64,000 bases of DNA from Pseudothioclava arenosa. Lineage in GTDB: Bacteria > Pseudomonadota > Alphaproteobacteria > Rhodobacterales > Rhodobacteraceae. The stretch lies in the NCBI RefSeq assembly GCF_002358085.1, contig NZ_NTJD01000002.1, forward strand, positions 248,001-312,000, read 5' to 3'. The notes beneath the pieces were generated by a model. That model was not told the origin of the DNA. It worked only from the letters and a program-made list of their open reading frames with translations, and ran no database searches. The position numbers and the translations under genes were made by a program. Below, in pieces: positions 1 through 9,427 of the stretch; positions within the stretch are counted from its first letter, which is position 1; every line of letters begins with the position of its first letter.

Positions 1-1044
1 GTGCGGCTCAAGACCGAGGTGGTGCGCTGCTCGGATGAGACGCCGATTGTTGTCGGCGAGGCCGAGGTGATCGCGCCGACGAAACACATGCGCTTCGACG
101 CGCTCGAGGTGCCCGGGCTGATCACGCAGCGCCACCGCCATTTCGAGGCGCTGTTGGCCAAGGCTGAAAAGCTGCCCGCGCTGTCGACCGCCGTTGTCTG
201 CCCCGAGAAGGACCATGCGCTGCAAGGCGCGCTGATCTCGGCCGAACACGGGCTGATTGCGCCCTTGCTGATCGGCGATCCGGCCAAGATCGAGGCCGCC
301 GCGAAGGAACTGGGCAAGAGCCTCAAGGGCTATGAGATCCTGCCCGCGATGACCCAGCGCGATGCCGCGCGAATGGCCGTGAAGCTGGTGAATGAAGGCC
401 GCGCCGATTGCATCATGAAGGGCCATCTGCACACCGATGACCTGCTCAAGCCGATGCTCGACAAGGAAACCGGCCTGCGCATCGGGCGCCGCTTCACCCA
501 TGTCTTCGTGATGGATGTGCCAGGCGTGCCGCATCCGCTGATCGTGACCGACGCAGCGATCAACATCGCCCCCGATCTCGAGACCAAGATGCATATCGTG
601 CAGAACGCGATCGACGTGGCGATCTCGCTCGGGATCGAGCTGCCCAAGGTCGGCGTGCTCTCGGCGGTGGAAACGGTGAGCCCGGCGATCCCCTCGTCGA
701 TGGATGCGGCGCTCTTGTCGAAAATGGCCGAGCGCGGCCAGATCAAGGGGGGCGTGGTCGATGGGCCGCTGGCGATGGATAACGCGGTCGATATCGGGGC
801 GGCGCGCACCAAGGGGCTGCGCGGCGATGTCGCGGGCCATGCCGAGGTGCTGGTGGCGCCCGGCATCGACGCGGCCAACATGCTCGCCAAGCAGCTCGCC
901 TATATCAGCCACGCCGAAGGCGCGGGGCTGGTGTTGGGCGCGCGGGTGCCGGTGATCCTGAACTCGCGTTCCGACAGCGCGATGGCGCGGCTGGCTTCGG
1001 CAGCGGTTGCGGCGATCCACGCGAACCGGCTGAAGGGGCAATAA
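1..1044 (+). CDS. Bifunctional enoyl-CoA hydratase/phosphate acetyltransferase (5' partial)
   Basis: This is the C-terminal 347 codons of a phosphate acetyltransferase, which interconverts acetyl-CoA and acetyl-phosphate in the cytoplasm. The first 25 or so residues (ending GEAEVIAPT) resemble the end of a MaoC-type hot-dog domain. The full gene therefore probably encodes the alphaproteobacterial MaoC-PTA fusion and begins upstream of the window. The GTG at base 1 is in frame but is probably an internal valine. The rest matches the PTA/PTB fold (for example KGHLHTDDLL, and VVDGPLAMDNA near residue 250). The stop lies 3 bases before ackA, so the two form an operon for acetate/acetyl-phosphate metabolism. 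Confidence 0.85.
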   Translation: MRLKTEVVRCSDETPIVVGEAEVIAPTKHMRFDALEVPGLITQRHRHFEALLAKAEKLPALSTAVVCPEKDHALQGALISAEHGLIAPLLIGDPAKIEAAAKELGKSLKGYEILPAMTQRDAARMAVKLVNEGRADCIMKGHLHTDDLLKPMLDKETGLRIGRRFTHVFVMDVPGVPHPLIVTDAAINIAPDLETKMHIVQNAIDVAISLGIELPKVGVLSAVETVSPAIPSSMDAALLSKMAERGQIKGGVVDGPLAMDNAVDIGAARTKGLRGDVAGHAEVLVAPGIDAANMLAKQLAYISHAEGAGLVLGARVPVILNSRSDSAMARLASAAVAAIHANRLKGQ

Positions 1045-1047
1045 CCC

Positions 1048-2211
1048 ATGCGCGCGATCCTGACGCTGAACGCGGGGTCCTCCTCGCTGAAACTGGGGCT
1101 GTTTTCCGAGGCGCTCGAGACGCTCGGCACGGGCCATGTGGACCGGATCGGCGGCGAGGGGCGGCTCAAGGTGCTCGACGGGCAGGGGCAGCCGCTGCCC
1201 GTGCCCGCGCTCGGCCCCGAGGCCTTCGCCCGCCATGGTGCGGCGCTGGCCACGGCGCTCGAGGTGTTCCGGGTTGATTTTCCCGCGCTCGAAATCGTCG
1301 CGGTGGGCCATCGCGTCGTCCATGGCGGCACCCGCCACGGCGCGCCCGAGCGGATCACCGAGGCGCTGATGCAGGAACTGGCAGCACTCGCGCCCTTCGC
1401 GCCGCTCCACCAGCCGCATAACCTGGCCGGCGTGCGTGCCGCCCTCGAGGCCTTTGCCGAGGCGCCGCAGATCGCCTGTTTCGACACCGCTTTTCACCGC
1501 AACCATCCCTTCGTGAACGACACCTTCGCGCTACCGCGGAGCTATTACGACAAGGGCGTCCGCCGCTACGGCTTCCACGGGCTGAGCTATGACTACATCA
1601 CGGGCGAGCTGGCGCGGACCGAGCCCGCGCTGCATGCGGGCCGCGTGGTGGTTGCGCATCTGGGCTCGGGCGCCTCGATGTGCGCGATTCAAGGCGGTCG
1701 CTCGGTCGCCTCGACGATGGGGTTCTCGGCGCTCGACGGGCTGCCGATGGGCACGCGCTCGGGGCAGATCGACCCCGGCGTCCTGCTCTACCTGATGGAT
1801 CAGGAAGGCATGACCAGCGCCCAGATCTCGGACCTTCTGTACAAAGACAGCGGGCTTAAGGGGCTGTCGGGAATTTCCAACGACATGCGCGAGCTGGAAG
1901 GCTCGGACGATCCGCATGCAAAGGACGCAATCGACTATTTCACCTTCCGCATCCGGCGCGAACTGGGGGGGCTCGCGGCCTCGATGGGCGGGATCGACGC
2001 GCTCGTCTTCTGCGGCGGTATCGGTGAGAACTCGGCCCTCGTGCGCGCCCGCGTCTGCGAGGGGATGGAGTGGATCGGCATCACGCTTGACGCCGAGGCG
2101 AACGCCGCCAATGCGCGCGAGATCGCCCATGGCCCGGTGCGGGTGCTGACCATCCCGACCAACGAGGAAATCGTTATCGCACTCGCGGCGCAGGCGCTCC
2201 TGACTGCCTGA
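1048..2211 (+). CDS. ackA: Acetate kinase
   Basis: Acetate kinase converts acetyl-phosphate and ADP to acetate and ATP, or the reverse, in the cytoplasm. The 387-residue length is close to the usual 390-400. Family motifs include an N-terminal NAGSSSLK phosphate-binding loop, GHRVVHGG near residue 90, a FDTAFH segment and GGIGENS near the C-terminus. The gene starts 3 bases after the phosphate acetyltransferase stop, and together they form the Pta-AckA pathway. A propionate kinase role cannot be excluded from sequence alone, but pairing with a PTA supports acetate. Confidence 0.95.
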   Translation: MRAILTLNAGSSSLKLGLFSEALETLGTGHVDRIGGEGRLKVLDGQGQPLPVPALGPEAFARHGAALATALEVFRVDFPALEIVAVGHRVVHGGTRHGAPERITEALMQELAALAPFAPLHQPHNLAGVRAALEAFAEAPQIACFDTAFHRNHPFVNDTFALPRSYYDKGVRRYGFHGLSYDYITGELARTEPALHAGRVVVAHLGSGASMCAIQGGRSVASTMGFSALDGLPMGTRSGQIDPGVLLYLMDQEGMTSAQISDLLYKDSGLKGLSGISNDMRELEGSDDPHAKDAIDYFTFRIRRELGGLAASMGGIDALVFCGGIGENSALVRARVCEGMEWIGITLDAEANAANAREIAHGPVRVLTIPTNEEIVIALAAQALLTA

Positions 2212-2235
2212 TCGCGCGCGGGCGGCGCCCGTGGA

Positions 2236-2302
2236 ATGCGTATTTTAGCCAAGAAGAAAGGCAGGGCGCGCCTGTTTCTTCTTGGTGAAAATACGCCCGC
2301 CG
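2236..2302. repeat. Intergenic inverted-repeat element, copy A (GTATTTT...AAAATAC type)
   Basis: Between ackA and pepP lies a long imperfect inverted repeat. The left arm reads GCGTATTTTAGCCAAGAAGAAA and the right arm is TTTCTTCTTGGTGAAAATACGC, with a GC-rich centre (GGCAGGGCGCGCCTG). The arms pair almost completely, so RNA from either strand could form a stem of about 25 bp. It sits between two genes whose 3' ends face each other, which suits a bidirectional terminator. Related sequence occurs at 19427 and, with a different core, at 9429, 28129, 57061 and 62630. Confidence 0.7.
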
Positions 2303-2322
2303 GAGGCAAGAAACCTGCGCGC

Positions 2323-4122
2323 TCAGAGCGGGGCGCAGGCGGCCTCCAGCCAGGCGCGGGTCGGCGCGCTCACGCGCGGGCCGATCTTGGCCAGAACCTC
2401 GGCGTGATAGGCGTCGAGCCAGGCGCGTTCGCCGGGGCTGAGCAAGCCAATGTCGATCAGCCGGCGGTCGATCGGGGCGAAGGTGAGGGTGCGGAAGCAC
2501 AGCTGATCGCGCCCGTCGCCGATCTTTTCGGCCGCTTCCACCAGCACGAGGTTCTCCAGCCGGATCCCGAATTCGCCCGCCCGGTAATAGCCCGGTTCGT
2601 TCGACAGGATCATGCCGGGTTCCAGCGGGATTTCCGAGATGCGTGAAAGGCGCGCAGGCCCTTCGTGCACACAAAGTGCCGCGCCGACACCGTGGCCGGT
2701 GCCGTGGTCGAAATCGAGCCCCGCGCGCCAAAGTGCTGCGCGTGCAAGCGGGTCGAGGTCGCGCCCGGCCAGCCCGCGCGGCCAGCGGATGCGCGAGATC
2801 GCGATCATCCCTTGCAGCACGCGGGTGAAGGGCGCGCGCGCCTCAGTCGGCACCTCGCCCACCGCGAGCGTGCGGGTGATGTCGGTCGTGCCATCGGGAT
2901 ATTGTGCGCCGGAATCGACCAGCAACAGCTCTCCGGGGCGGACCTTGCGATTGCTCGCGCGGCTGACGCGGTAATGGATGATCGCGCCATTCGGGCCGGC
3001 GCCACAGATCGTGTCGAAGGAAATGTCGCTCAGGCAGCCGGTCGCGGCGCGGAAGGCCTCGAGCCGCTCGACCACCGTGATTTCATCAAGCCCGCCTTTC
3101 GGCGCCTCGGCGTCGAGCCAGCACAGAAACTCGGCCATGGCCGCGCCGTCGCGCAGATGCGCCTCGACCATGCCGGCCACTTCGGCGGCGTTTTTGCGCG
3201 CCTTTGGCAGGAGGCAGGGATCGGGCGCCCAGCGGATCTCGACGCCTTCCTCTGTCAGCTCGCGCGCGACTTGCAGGGGCGCGGTGGCCGGGTCGACCAG
3301 AACCGGGCCGATCAGGCTGCGCAGCCCTGGCGCGAACCCCGAGACTGGGCGCAGCGTGACCTCGGCGCCGAGGTGGTTGCGCAGGGCGGGGCCGAACTTG
3401 GCGGGATCGGAATAGATCGTCAGGCGCGCGTTGTCATGAAGCACCGCGAAGGCCTGCACCAGAGGGTTGCGGGGCAGGTCGGCGCCGCGAATATTCGTGA
3501 GCCAGCAGATCGAGTCCGGCAGCGTCAGCACGGCGGCGCGCAGGCCTGCGCCGCGCAGCGCCTCGGCCATGCGTGCGCGTTTCGCGGCGCCGTCTTCGCC
3601 TGCGATCGCGATCGGATGGATGCGCGCGGGGGCCACGGGCGGGGCCGGGCGGTCGGCCCAGATCGCGTCGACCAGGTTTGCGGAAGGCACAAGCTCGATC
3701 CCCGACCCAGTTAGCCCGGCCTCGATCCGCGCGATCTCGTCGCGGGTATGCAGCCAGGGGTCGAAGCCCAGGCGCCCGCCCTGCGGCAGCGCCGCGCGCA
3801 GCCAGTCGGCGGGTTGCACTTCGGGCCAGTCGACGGGGGTGAAGGCGGCGGGGTCGGTTTCGGCGCGGACCTGCAACCGGTAGCGGCCATCGACGAAGAC
3901 GCCCGCGCAGCCCTCGAGCGCGATGCAGAACCCGGCTGAGCCGGTGAAACCCGTGAGCCATGCAAGCCGTGCGTCGCACTCGGCGACATATTCACCCTGA
4001 TGGGCATCGGCGCGGGGCACGAAAAAACCCTGCAGACCCGTCTTGGCCATCACCGCGCGCAGCGCCGCCAGCCGGGGCGGGCCCGCCTCGGGGGACGATT
4101 TCTGTTCGAAATCCTGAAACAT
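2323..4122 (-). CDS. pepP: Xaa-Pro aminopeptidase (M24B family)
   Basis: A cytoplasmic metallopeptidase that removes N-terminal residues preceding proline. At 599 residues it is the long form, with creatinase-like N-terminal domains followed by a pita-bread catalytic domain. Metal-binding residues are recognisable: DSGAQY (about residue 400), DITRT, GTGHGVG (about 472), NEPGYY (about 507) and the Glu of RLENLV (about 527). An upstream TTG is in frame, but I chose the ATG at 4122 because it overlaps the cobT stop as TGATG, indicating translational coupling. The gene is the last in the cobS-cobT transcription unit, although no direct link to cobalamin is apparent. Confidence 0.92.
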   Translation of the reverse strand: MFQDFEQKSSPEAGPPRLAALRAVMAKTGLQGFFVPRADAHQGEYVAECDARLAWLTGFTGSAGFCIALEGCAGVFVDGRYRLQVRAETDPAAFTPVDWPEVQPADWLRAALPQGGRLGFDPWLHTRDEIARIEAGLTGSGIELVPSANLVDAIWADRPAPPVAPARIHPIAIAGEDGAAKRARMAEALRGAGLRAAVLTLPDSICWLTNIRGADLPRNPLVQAFAVLHDNARLTIYSDPAKFGPALRNHLGAEVTLRPVSGFAPGLRSLIGPVLVDPATAPLQVARELTEEGVEIRWAPDPCLLPKARKNAAEVAGMVEAHLRDGAAMAEFLCWLDAEAPKGGLDEITVVERLEAFRAATGCLSDISFDTICGAGPNGAIIHYRVSRASNRKVRPGELLLVDSGAQYPDGTTDITRTLAVGEVPTEARAPFTRVLQGMIAISRIRWPRGLAGRDLDPLARAALWRAGLDFDHGTGHGVGAALCVHEGPARLSRISEIPLEPGMILSNEPGYYRAGEFGIRLENLVLVEAAEKIGDGRDQLCFRTLTFAPIDRRLIDIGLLSPGERAWLDAYHAEVLAKIGPRVSAPTRAWLEAACAPL

Positions 4123-5993
4123 CAAAGTGCCTTTTTCATCCCGAGGACCCGTGCGCGGGCGCGCGGGTCAGAATCGAAGAGCCCCGCAAGCTGCTCGGTC
4201 ATCGCGCCGGCAAGCTGCTCGGCATCGGTGATCGTCACCGCGTGCTGGTAATAGCGCGTCACGTCATGGCCGATGCCGATCGCGATCAGCTCGACGCCGC
4301 GGCGCTTTTCGATCATCGCGATCACGTCGCGTAGGTGCTTTTCGAGGAAGATCGCCGGGTTCACCGACAGCGTCGAGTCATCCACCGGCGCCCCGTCCGA
4401 GATCACCATCAGGATCTTGCGCGCCTCGGGCCGCGCCAGCGTGCGCCGATAGGCCCATTCCAGCGCCTCGCCGTCGATGTTCTCCTTCAGGAGCCCCTCT
4501 TTCATCATCAGGCCCAGATTGGCCCGCGTGCGGCGCATCGGCGCGTCGGCGCGCTTGTAGATGATGTGGCGCAGGTCGTTGAGGCGGCCCGGCTGCTGCG
4601 GGCGCCCCTCGGCCAGCCATTTCTCCCGCGATTGCCCGCCCTTCCAGGCGCGTGTGGTAAAGCCCAGCACCTCGACCTTGACCGAGCAGCGTTCGAGCGT
4701 GCGCGCCAGCACATCGGCGCAGATCGCGGCGATGGAAATCGGCCGGCCCCGCATCGAGCCCGAGTTGTCGAGCAAAAGCGTCACCACCGTGTCACGAAAC
4801 TCGGTGTCTTTCTCGACCTTGAACGACAGCGGCGTGGTCGGGTTCGCGACCACGCGGGCAAGCCGCCCGGCATCGAGCGTGCCCTCTTCGCGGTCGAATT
4901 CCCAGGACCGGTTCTGCTGCGCCTGCAAGCGGCGTTGCAGCTTGTTCGCAAGCCGCGCCACCGCGCCCTTCAGCGGTTCGAGCTGCTGGTCGAGATAGGC
5001 GCGCAGGCGTTCCAGTTCAGCCGGTTCGGCTAGCTCTTCGGCGGCGATCTCCTCGTCGAACTCGGTGGTGAAGACCTTGTAATTCGGGTCCGCATCCGAG
5101 AAGGCGGGCGGCGGCGGCTCTTGCGGGGCGTCGGCCTCGGGCAGCTCGACCTCTTCGCCCATCTCGTCTTCCGAGGCCTCGGCCGAAGACACGCGGGTCT
5201 CGGTCTGATCCTGCTGCTGCTCCTGCGTCGACTCGGAGGTGACCTCCTGGTCATCCTCCTGCGACTCGTCGCGCGCCTGATTGTCGCCCGCCTCTTCGTC
5301 CTGTTCCGAGGCGTTTTCCTCGGCTTCGTCATTCAGCTCGGCATCGGGGTCGTCGCCAAGCTGGTCGCCAAAGCCGAGATCCGCGATCACCTTGCGGGTG
5401 AGCCGCGCAAAGGCGCTTTGGTCGGCAATCGCCGCGCGCAGATCCTCCATGTCGCCACCGGCGGATTGCTCGATGAAGCCGCGCCAGAGGTCGAGTACAT
5501 TGGCCGCGTCGGCGGGCAGGGCGCGCCCGGTCGCGGCCTCGCGCAGGAAATAGCCCGCAGCCGCGGCCAGCGGGGCGGCCTCGCGGTTGCGGATCTGGCC
5601 ATAGCCCTTGCGTGCGGCCTCATGCGCGATCTTCGCGTCGATATTCGAGAGCGTGCCGGGCATGTCGCGCGCGCCAAGCGCCTCGCAACGTGCGGTCTCC
5701 ATCGCGTCATAGATCGCGCGGGCCATCTCGCCCTGCGGCAGGTAGCGCGCCGAGGTGGCATCGTCGTGGAACCGGTGGCGCAGCGCCAGCGCATCGCCCG
5801 TGCCGCGCGCCAGAAGAACCTCGTCGCGGGTCATCCGGCGGCTGACCTGCGGCAGGCGCATCACGTCGCCCGACACGCCCGAAGGGTCGACCGTGTAGGT
5901 CACGTTCATTTCGGGCGCGTCGGCCAGCGTCTTGGTCGCCTCGGCCAGCGCCTTCTTGAACGGGTCTGCAGGGTTGTCCTTGGGCTTCATCAT
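4122..5993 (-). CDS. cobT: Cobaltochelatase subunit CobT
   Basis: CobT works with CobS as the AAA+ chaperone pair that helps CobN insert cobalt into hydrogenobyrinic acid a,c-diamide in aerobic cobalamin synthesis. The 623-residue protein has an N-terminal region, a strongly acidic low-complexity stretch at about residues 205-305, and a C-terminal von Willebrand A domain. The VWA domain carries a MIDAS motif, DNSGS, near residue 408. The ATG at 5993 is followed directly by a second ATG and overlaps the stop of the upstream small gene as ATGA. An upstream in-frame ATG would add 15 residues and is less likely. cobN is not in the window. Confidence 0.93.
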   Translation of the reverse strand: MMKPKDNPADPFKKALAEATKTLADAPEMNVTYTVDPSGVSGDVMRLPQVSRRMTRDEVLLARGTGDALALRHRFHDDATSARYLPQGEMARAIYDAMETARCEALGARDMPGTLSNIDAKIAHEAARKGYGQIRNREAAPLAAAAGYFLREAATGRALPADAANVLDLWRGFIEQSAGGDMEDLRAAIADQSAFARLTRKVIADLGFGDQLGDDPDAELNDEAEENASEQDEEAGDNQARDESQEDDQEVTSESTQEQQQDQTETRVSSAEASEDEMGEEVELPEADAPQEPPPPAFSDADPNYKVFTTEFDEEIAAEELAEPAELERLRAYLDQQLEPLKGAVARLANKLQRRLQAQQNRSWEFDREEGTLDAGRLARVVANPTTPLSFKVEKDTEFRDTVVTLLLDNSGSMRGRPISIAAICADVLARTLERCSVKVEVLGFTTRAWKGGQSREKWLAEGRPQQPGRLNDLRHIIYKRADAPMRRTRANLGLMMKEGLLKENIDGEALEWAYRRTLARPEARKILMVISDGAPVDDSTLSVNPAIFLEKHLRDVIAMIEKRRGVELIAIGIGHDVTRYYQHAVTITDAEQLAGAMTEQLAGLFDSDPRARARVLGMKKAL

Positions 5994-6415
5994 TGCGCGG
6001 GCGCGGCCTCCGAAAGCTGGGCGTCGAGGGCGGCACAATCGGCCAGCGCCGCGCGATAGGCGGTGTCGGCCTCGCTGGGCGCGGCCTCGGACGAGCGGCC
6101 CGCCTTGCGGTCACCCTCGGCCTCGAGGACCATCGGCCAATAGACCCGCGTCGCGGCGGAATAAAGCTCGGTCAGGGTGTAATCGTCGGCATCGCCCTTG
6201 TGGGCGGCGACATGGTCCTGCCAATGCGCGCGCAGGGCGTCATGGCCCTCGTCTTGTGTGACCTCAAGCTTCTTGCGCACGAAATGCACGCTTTCATGCA
6301 GGCCGACACAGCCCATGATCGGGCGCAGCGCGGCATCTTCCTCGGCCCGGGCGGGCAGGGCAGAGGCGCAGGCCAGAGCGATCAGCACGACGCGGAGCGA
6401 AACCCGGCCCGCCAT
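5990..6415 (-). CDS. Small secreted protein encoded between cobS and cobT, function unknown
   Basis: This 141-residue product starts with a clear Sec signal peptide ([24 protein letters not shown], cleavage likely after ARA), so the mature part should be periplasmic. I do not recognise the family. The mature region has two cysteines (one near the start in IMGCVG, one near the end in LADCAALD) and a mixed charged, probably helical body. The ATG at 6415 overlaps the cobS stop, and its own stop overlaps the cobT start, so it is tightly coupled to both chelatase genes. A periplasmic protein between two cytosolic chelatase subunits is odd. It may merely be co-transcribed, or it may assist cobalt or corrinoid uptake. 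Confidence 0.75.
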   Translation of the reverse strand: MAGRVSLRVVLIALACASALPARAEEDAALRPIMGCVGLHESVHFVRKKLEVTQDEGHDALRAHWQDHVAAHKGDADDYTLTELYSAATRVYWPMVLEAEGDRKAGRSSEAAPSEADTAYRAALADCAALDAQLSEAAPAQ

Positions 6416-7389
6416 CACTGGCCTGCCAGCGCAGCGGCGCTTTCGGGCAGCTCCTCGTCGAAGAGGCGCTGGTAGAACTCGGCCACGACCTGACGTTCCA
6501 GCTCGTCGCATTTGTTGAGGAAGGTGAGCCGGAAGGCATAGCCCACGTTGCGGAAGATCTCGGCGTTCTGCGCCCAGTTGATCACCGTGCGCGGGCTCAT
6601 CACCGTCGAGAGGTCGCCATTGATGAAGGCGGTGCGGGTGAGGTCCGCCACGGTCACCATCTGGTTGATCTGCTTGCGGCCCTTCTCGGTGTTGTAATGC
6701 GGGCATTTCGCCAGCACGATCGCGGCCTCGGCATCATGCGACAGGTAGTTCAGCGTCGCCACGAGGTTCCAGCGGTCCATCTGCGCCTGGTTGATCTGTT
6801 GCGTGCCGTGGTAAAGCCCGGTGGTGTCGCCCAGACCGACCGTGTTCGAGGTCGCGAACAGGCGGAAATAGGGGTTCGGCGTGATGATCTCGTTCTGGTC
6901 GAGCAGCGTCAGCTTGCCGTCGGTTTCGAGCACGCGCTGGATCACGAACATCACGTCCGCGCGGCCGGCATCGTATTCGTCGAAGACGATCGCGGTCGGG
7001 TTGCGCAGCGCCCAGGGCAGGATGCCCTCGTGGAACTCGGTGACCTGCTTGCCGTCGCGCAGCTTGATCGCGTCCTTGCCGATCAGGTCGATCCGGCTGA
7101 CATGGCTGTCGAGATTGACGCGCACGCAGGGCCAGTTGAGGCGGGCTGCGACCTGCTCGATATGGGTCGATTTGCCGGTGCCGTGATAGCCCTGGATCAT
7201 CACCCGGCGGTTATAGGCAAAGCCCGCGAGGATCGCCATCGTGGTGTCGGGGTCGAATTTATAGGTCGGGTCGATCACCGGGACGCGGTCGGAGGCTTCG
7301 GCAAAGCCTTTGACCTTCATGTCACACTCGAACCCGAACACGTCGCGGATATCGATCTCTTCGGTGGGCTTGGCGTTCTGATCGAGCAT
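6415..7389 (-). CDS. cobS: Cobaltochelatase subunit CobS
   Basis: CobS is the AAA+ ATPase of the CobNST cobaltochelatase in aerobic cobalamin synthesis. The 324-residue length fits the family. A Walker A motif, GYHGTGKST, lies near residue 65 and a Walker B-like IVFDEYDAG near residue 131. I chose the ATG at 7389 ([11 protein letters not shown]) because it follows a purine-rich GGAAAGGA ribosome-binding site. The longer open frame starts in sequence that looks non-coding. It is the first gene of a tightly overlapping unit with the small secreted protein, cobT and pepP. Confidence 0.94.
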   Translation of the reverse strand: MLDQNAKPTEEIDIRDVFGFECDMKVKGFAEASDRVPVIDPTYKFDPDTTMAILAGFAYNRRVMIQGYHGTGKSTHIEQVAARLNWPCVRVNLDSHVSRIDLIGKDAIKLRDGKQVTEFHEGILPWALRNPTAIVFDEYDAGRADVMFVIQRVLETDGKLTLLDQNEIITPNPYFRLFATSNTVGLGDTTGLYHGTQQINQAQMDRWNLVATLNYLSHDAEAAIVLAKCPHYNTEKGRKQINQMVTVADLTRTAFINGDLSTVMSPRTVINWAQNAEIFRNVGYAFRLTFLNKCDELERQVVAEFYQRLFDEELPESAAALAGQ

Positions 7390-7482
7390 TCTCGCGTCCT
7401 TTCCTTCACTCCCCTGAATATGTGGCGCAAGGGGGAGGGCGGTGCAAGGGGGCGGATTGTATGGGGGACAGCTGCAATGCAA

Positions 7483-7507
7483 AAGGGCGCCCGCGAGGGG
7501 CGCCCTT
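7483..7507 (-). terminator. Rho-independent terminator of the outer-membrane protein gene
   Basis: A perfect 9-bp stem (AAGGGCGCC/GGCGCCCTT, loop CGCGAGG) is followed on the minus strand by TTTTGCATT. It lies 28 bases beyond the stop codon of the beta-barrel gene and upstream of the cobS start, separating the two transcription units. Confidence 0.8.
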
Positions 7508-7534
7508 GCACAGTGTTCGATCGCCTTACGCGGA

Positions 7535-8176
7535 TCAGAACTTGACCAGGTAGCCGAGGGTCGCGGTGGTCACCTCGGGCTTGGACTGGATGTAGTATTC
7601 ATAGTTCACGGTTTTCTTGTTGTACTGGGTGTGCGCGACTTCGGCGCGCAGCATGCCCGGGCCCATCACGTATTCCATGCCGAGCGCGGCGCGCGTGCCC
7701 GAGTGGGTGATGTTGGCTTGGTTGATCAGCGGGCCGTCAACTTCGTGGTACTCCGGGAGTTTGGTGCGCGCGACCGAGGCGCCGAGCGAGCCGTAGAACA
7801 GCATGTTGCCGGTGGCAAAGCCAACGCGGCCGGCCAGATAGGCGTTGGTGCCGATCTTGGTGCCGTTCAGCGCGCCGCTGGTGAAGGCGTCGTCGCCCTT
7901 GGTGTTCATGTTGCCCACCGCGCCTTCGATACCGTAGACGACCGAGCCCGCCTGCCAGTTGTAGCCCAGGATGCCCATGAAGCCCTTGCCGTCGATGTCG
8001 TGGCTGTCATCGCCTTCCGTCAGGTCGGTGTCCCAGCCCCAGGGCGCTTCGGTGTCGCCATTGGTCGAGGTGATGGCAAGGCCACCATAGCCGCCGGCAA
8101 AGTTCTGCGCCGAGGCCGCCGAGGCCAGCAGCAGCGCTGCGACGGTCATCCCGGCAATTTTCGTAAATTTGCTCAT
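7535..8176 (-). CDS. Outer-membrane beta-barrel protein
   Basis: A 213-residue protein with a Sec signal peptide ([23 protein letters not shown]) and a mature part of alternating hydrophobic and polar strands. It ends in GYLVKF, a terminal-Phe signature recognised by the BAM machinery. Glycine-rich turns such as YGSLGASVA and [11 protein letters not shown] resemble the Omp25/opacity-type eight-strand porin-like family. The likely role is outer-membrane structure or permeability. The ATG at 8176 has a GGAGAAAGAC ribosome-binding site. It is a single-gene unit with its own terminator, and a CtrA-like site lies about 80 bases upstream. Confidence 0.85.
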   Translation of the reverse strand: MSKFTKIAGMTVAALLLASAASAQNFAGGYGGLAITSTNGDTEAPWGWDTDLTEGDDSHDIDGKGFMGILGYNWQAGSVVYGIEGAVGNMNTKGDDAFTSGALNGTKIGTNAYLAGRVGFATGNMLFYGSLGASVARTKLPEYHEVDGPLINQANITHSGTRAALGMEYVMGPGMLRAEVAHTQYNKKTVNYEYYIQSKPEVTTATLGYLVKF

Positions 8177-8206
8177 GTCTTTCTCCAGACTAATGTCCAA
8201 GCTTTT

Positions 8207-8224
8207 CGGCACTCCCTGGTGCCG
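8207..8224. other. Short perfect hairpin in the leader of the outer-membrane protein gene
   Basis: CGGCAC and GTGCCG form a perfect 6-bp stem with a 6-base loop, 31 bases before the start codon of the minus-strand beta-barrel gene. It probably lies in the 5' untranslated region and could affect mRNA stability, but no function can be shown from sequence. Confidence 0.4.
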
Positions 8225-8235
8225 AGGAAAGCTGG

Positions 8236-8277
8236 CTTCCCTAACGGCAGAAATGGTTAACGCTGCGTTAAGGGAAG
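8236..8277 (-). promoter_or_regulatory. CtrA-like site TTAA-N7-TTAA within a larger inverted repeat
   Basis: On the minus strand, TTAA-CGCAGCG-TTAACCAT matches the CtrA consensus TTAA-N7-TTAAC at 8257-8271 and continues into the extended half-site TTAACCAT. The core TTAACGC-T-GCGTTAA is also a perfect 15-base palindrome. A second imperfect inverted repeat surrounds it (CTTCCCTAACGGCAG at 8236-8250 against CTGCGTTAAGGGAAG). It lies between the divergent beta-barrel and DUF808 genes, pointing toward the former. CtrA is known in Rhodobacterales, but binding here is inferred. Confidence 0.55.
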
Positions 8278-8372
8278 TAAACGGGAAAGTGATCGGCCGC
8301 ATTCGCCGGTGCCGGGTGTTGTGAATGCGCCACGTGCCCGCTAGGGTCGCGCGGAACGAGCAGGAGTGGATC

Positions 8373-9344
8373 ATGAGTGGTTTGTTGGCGCTTCTCGACG
8401 ACGTGGCCGGTATCGCCAAGGTGGCGGCGGCCAGCGTGGACGATATCGCCGGGCAGGCGGCCAAGGCCGGGGCCAAGGCCGCGGGCGCGGTGATTGATGA
8501 TGCGGCGGTGACGCCGAAATATCTGCACGGCTTTGCCCCCGCGCGCGAATTGCCGATCGTGGGCAAGATCGCGCTCGGCTCCATTCGCAACAAGCTGTTG
8601 TTTCTGTTGCCCGCCGCGCTGTTGCTCTCGGCCTTCGCGCCCTGGGTCATCATGCCTCTGCTGATGCTTGGCGGGAGTTATCTGTGCTTCGAGGGCGCCG
8701 AGAAGATCTATCACGTGTTCCGGCCGCATGCGCCCTATGCCGACGGCCATAGCGGGGCCGAAGCCGATCCTACGCATCTCGAAGCCGAGAAGGTCGCGGG
8801 CGCGGTGAAGACCGATTTCATCCTTTCCGCCGAGATCATGACCATCGCGCTTTCCGCATTGCCTGCCGATCAGCCGGTCTGGATGCAGGCGCTGGCGCTG
8901 GCGCTGGTGGCGGTGGGGATCACGATCGCGGTCTATGGCGGTGTCGCCTTGATCGTGAAGGCTGATGACGTCGGTCTCTGGCTCGCCCGCGTGGGACGAT
9001 TCGGACCGACGCGCGCTCTGGGGCGCGGGATTGTGGCGGTGATGCCGGGGTTCATGAAGGCGCTGATGATCGTTGGGACGGCCGCGATGATCTGGGTCGG
9101 CGGGTCGATCATCCTGCATGGGCTGGACGCGCTGGGCTGGCACGCGCCCTATGACTGGATCCACCACCAGGCCGAGGCCGCCGCCCACGCGCTGCCCGCC
9201 CTCGAAGGCGTGGTCAGCTGGAGCGTGACGGCTTTCTTCGACGGGGTCTTCGGCCTCGCGCTCGGCTTCGTGCTGATCCCGGTGGTCGCGAAGGTCATCG
9301 ACCCGGTGCTGGCCGCTCTGCGCGGCGGCAAGGGCGCGCATTGA
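8373..9344 (+). CDS. DUF808 family inner-membrane protein (YedI-like)
   Basis: The 323-residue product begins MSGLLALLDDVAGIAKVAA, the characteristic opening of the DUF808/YedI family of multi-pass inner-membrane proteins of unknown function. Several hydrophobic segments are visible (roughly residues 75-105, 165-200, 225-255 and 285-315). The ATG at 8373 follows an AGGAG ribosome-binding site, and the longer frame upstream has no such support. The gene is divergent from the beta-barrel gene and is followed by a GC-rich hairpin and an intergenic repeat. No biochemical role can be assigned. Confidence 0.85.
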   Translation: MSGLLALLDDVAGIAKVAAASVDDIAGQAAKAGAKAAGAVIDDAAVTPKYLHGFAPARELPIVGKIALGSIRNKLLFLLPAALLLSAFAPWVIMPLLMLGGSYLCFEGAEKIYHVFRPHAPYADGHSGAEADPTHLEAEKVAGAVKTDFILSAEIMTIALSALPADQPVWMQALALALVAVGITIAVYGGVALIVKADDVGLWLARVGRFGPTRALGRGIVAVMPGFMKALMIVGTAAMIWVGGSIILHGLDALGWHAPYDWIHHQAEAAAHALPALEGVVSWSVTAFFDGVFGLALGFVLIPVVAKVIDPVLAALRGGKGAH

Positions 9345-9358
9345 GCCGGAGGGCGGAA

Positions 9359-9373
9359 GGGGGCGCTGCCCCC
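9359..9373 (+). terminator. GC hairpin downstream of the DUF808 gene
   Basis: GGGGGCGCTGCCCCC is a compact palindrome 14 bases after the DUF808 stop. It lacks a U-run, so it may be a transcript-end stabiliser or weak terminator. The same hairpin type recurs next to other copies of the intergenic repeat family. Confidence 0.45.
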
Positions 9374-9427
9374 ACCTTCGGCGGGCGGAGCTTCCGGCGG
9401 AAGCCCCGCTGATCCGCCTCGTCCCCC

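Noticed and set aside
1-3. GTG at the first base as a start codon
   Set aside because: The residues after it match the end of a MaoC-type domain, so the gene most likely begins before the window.
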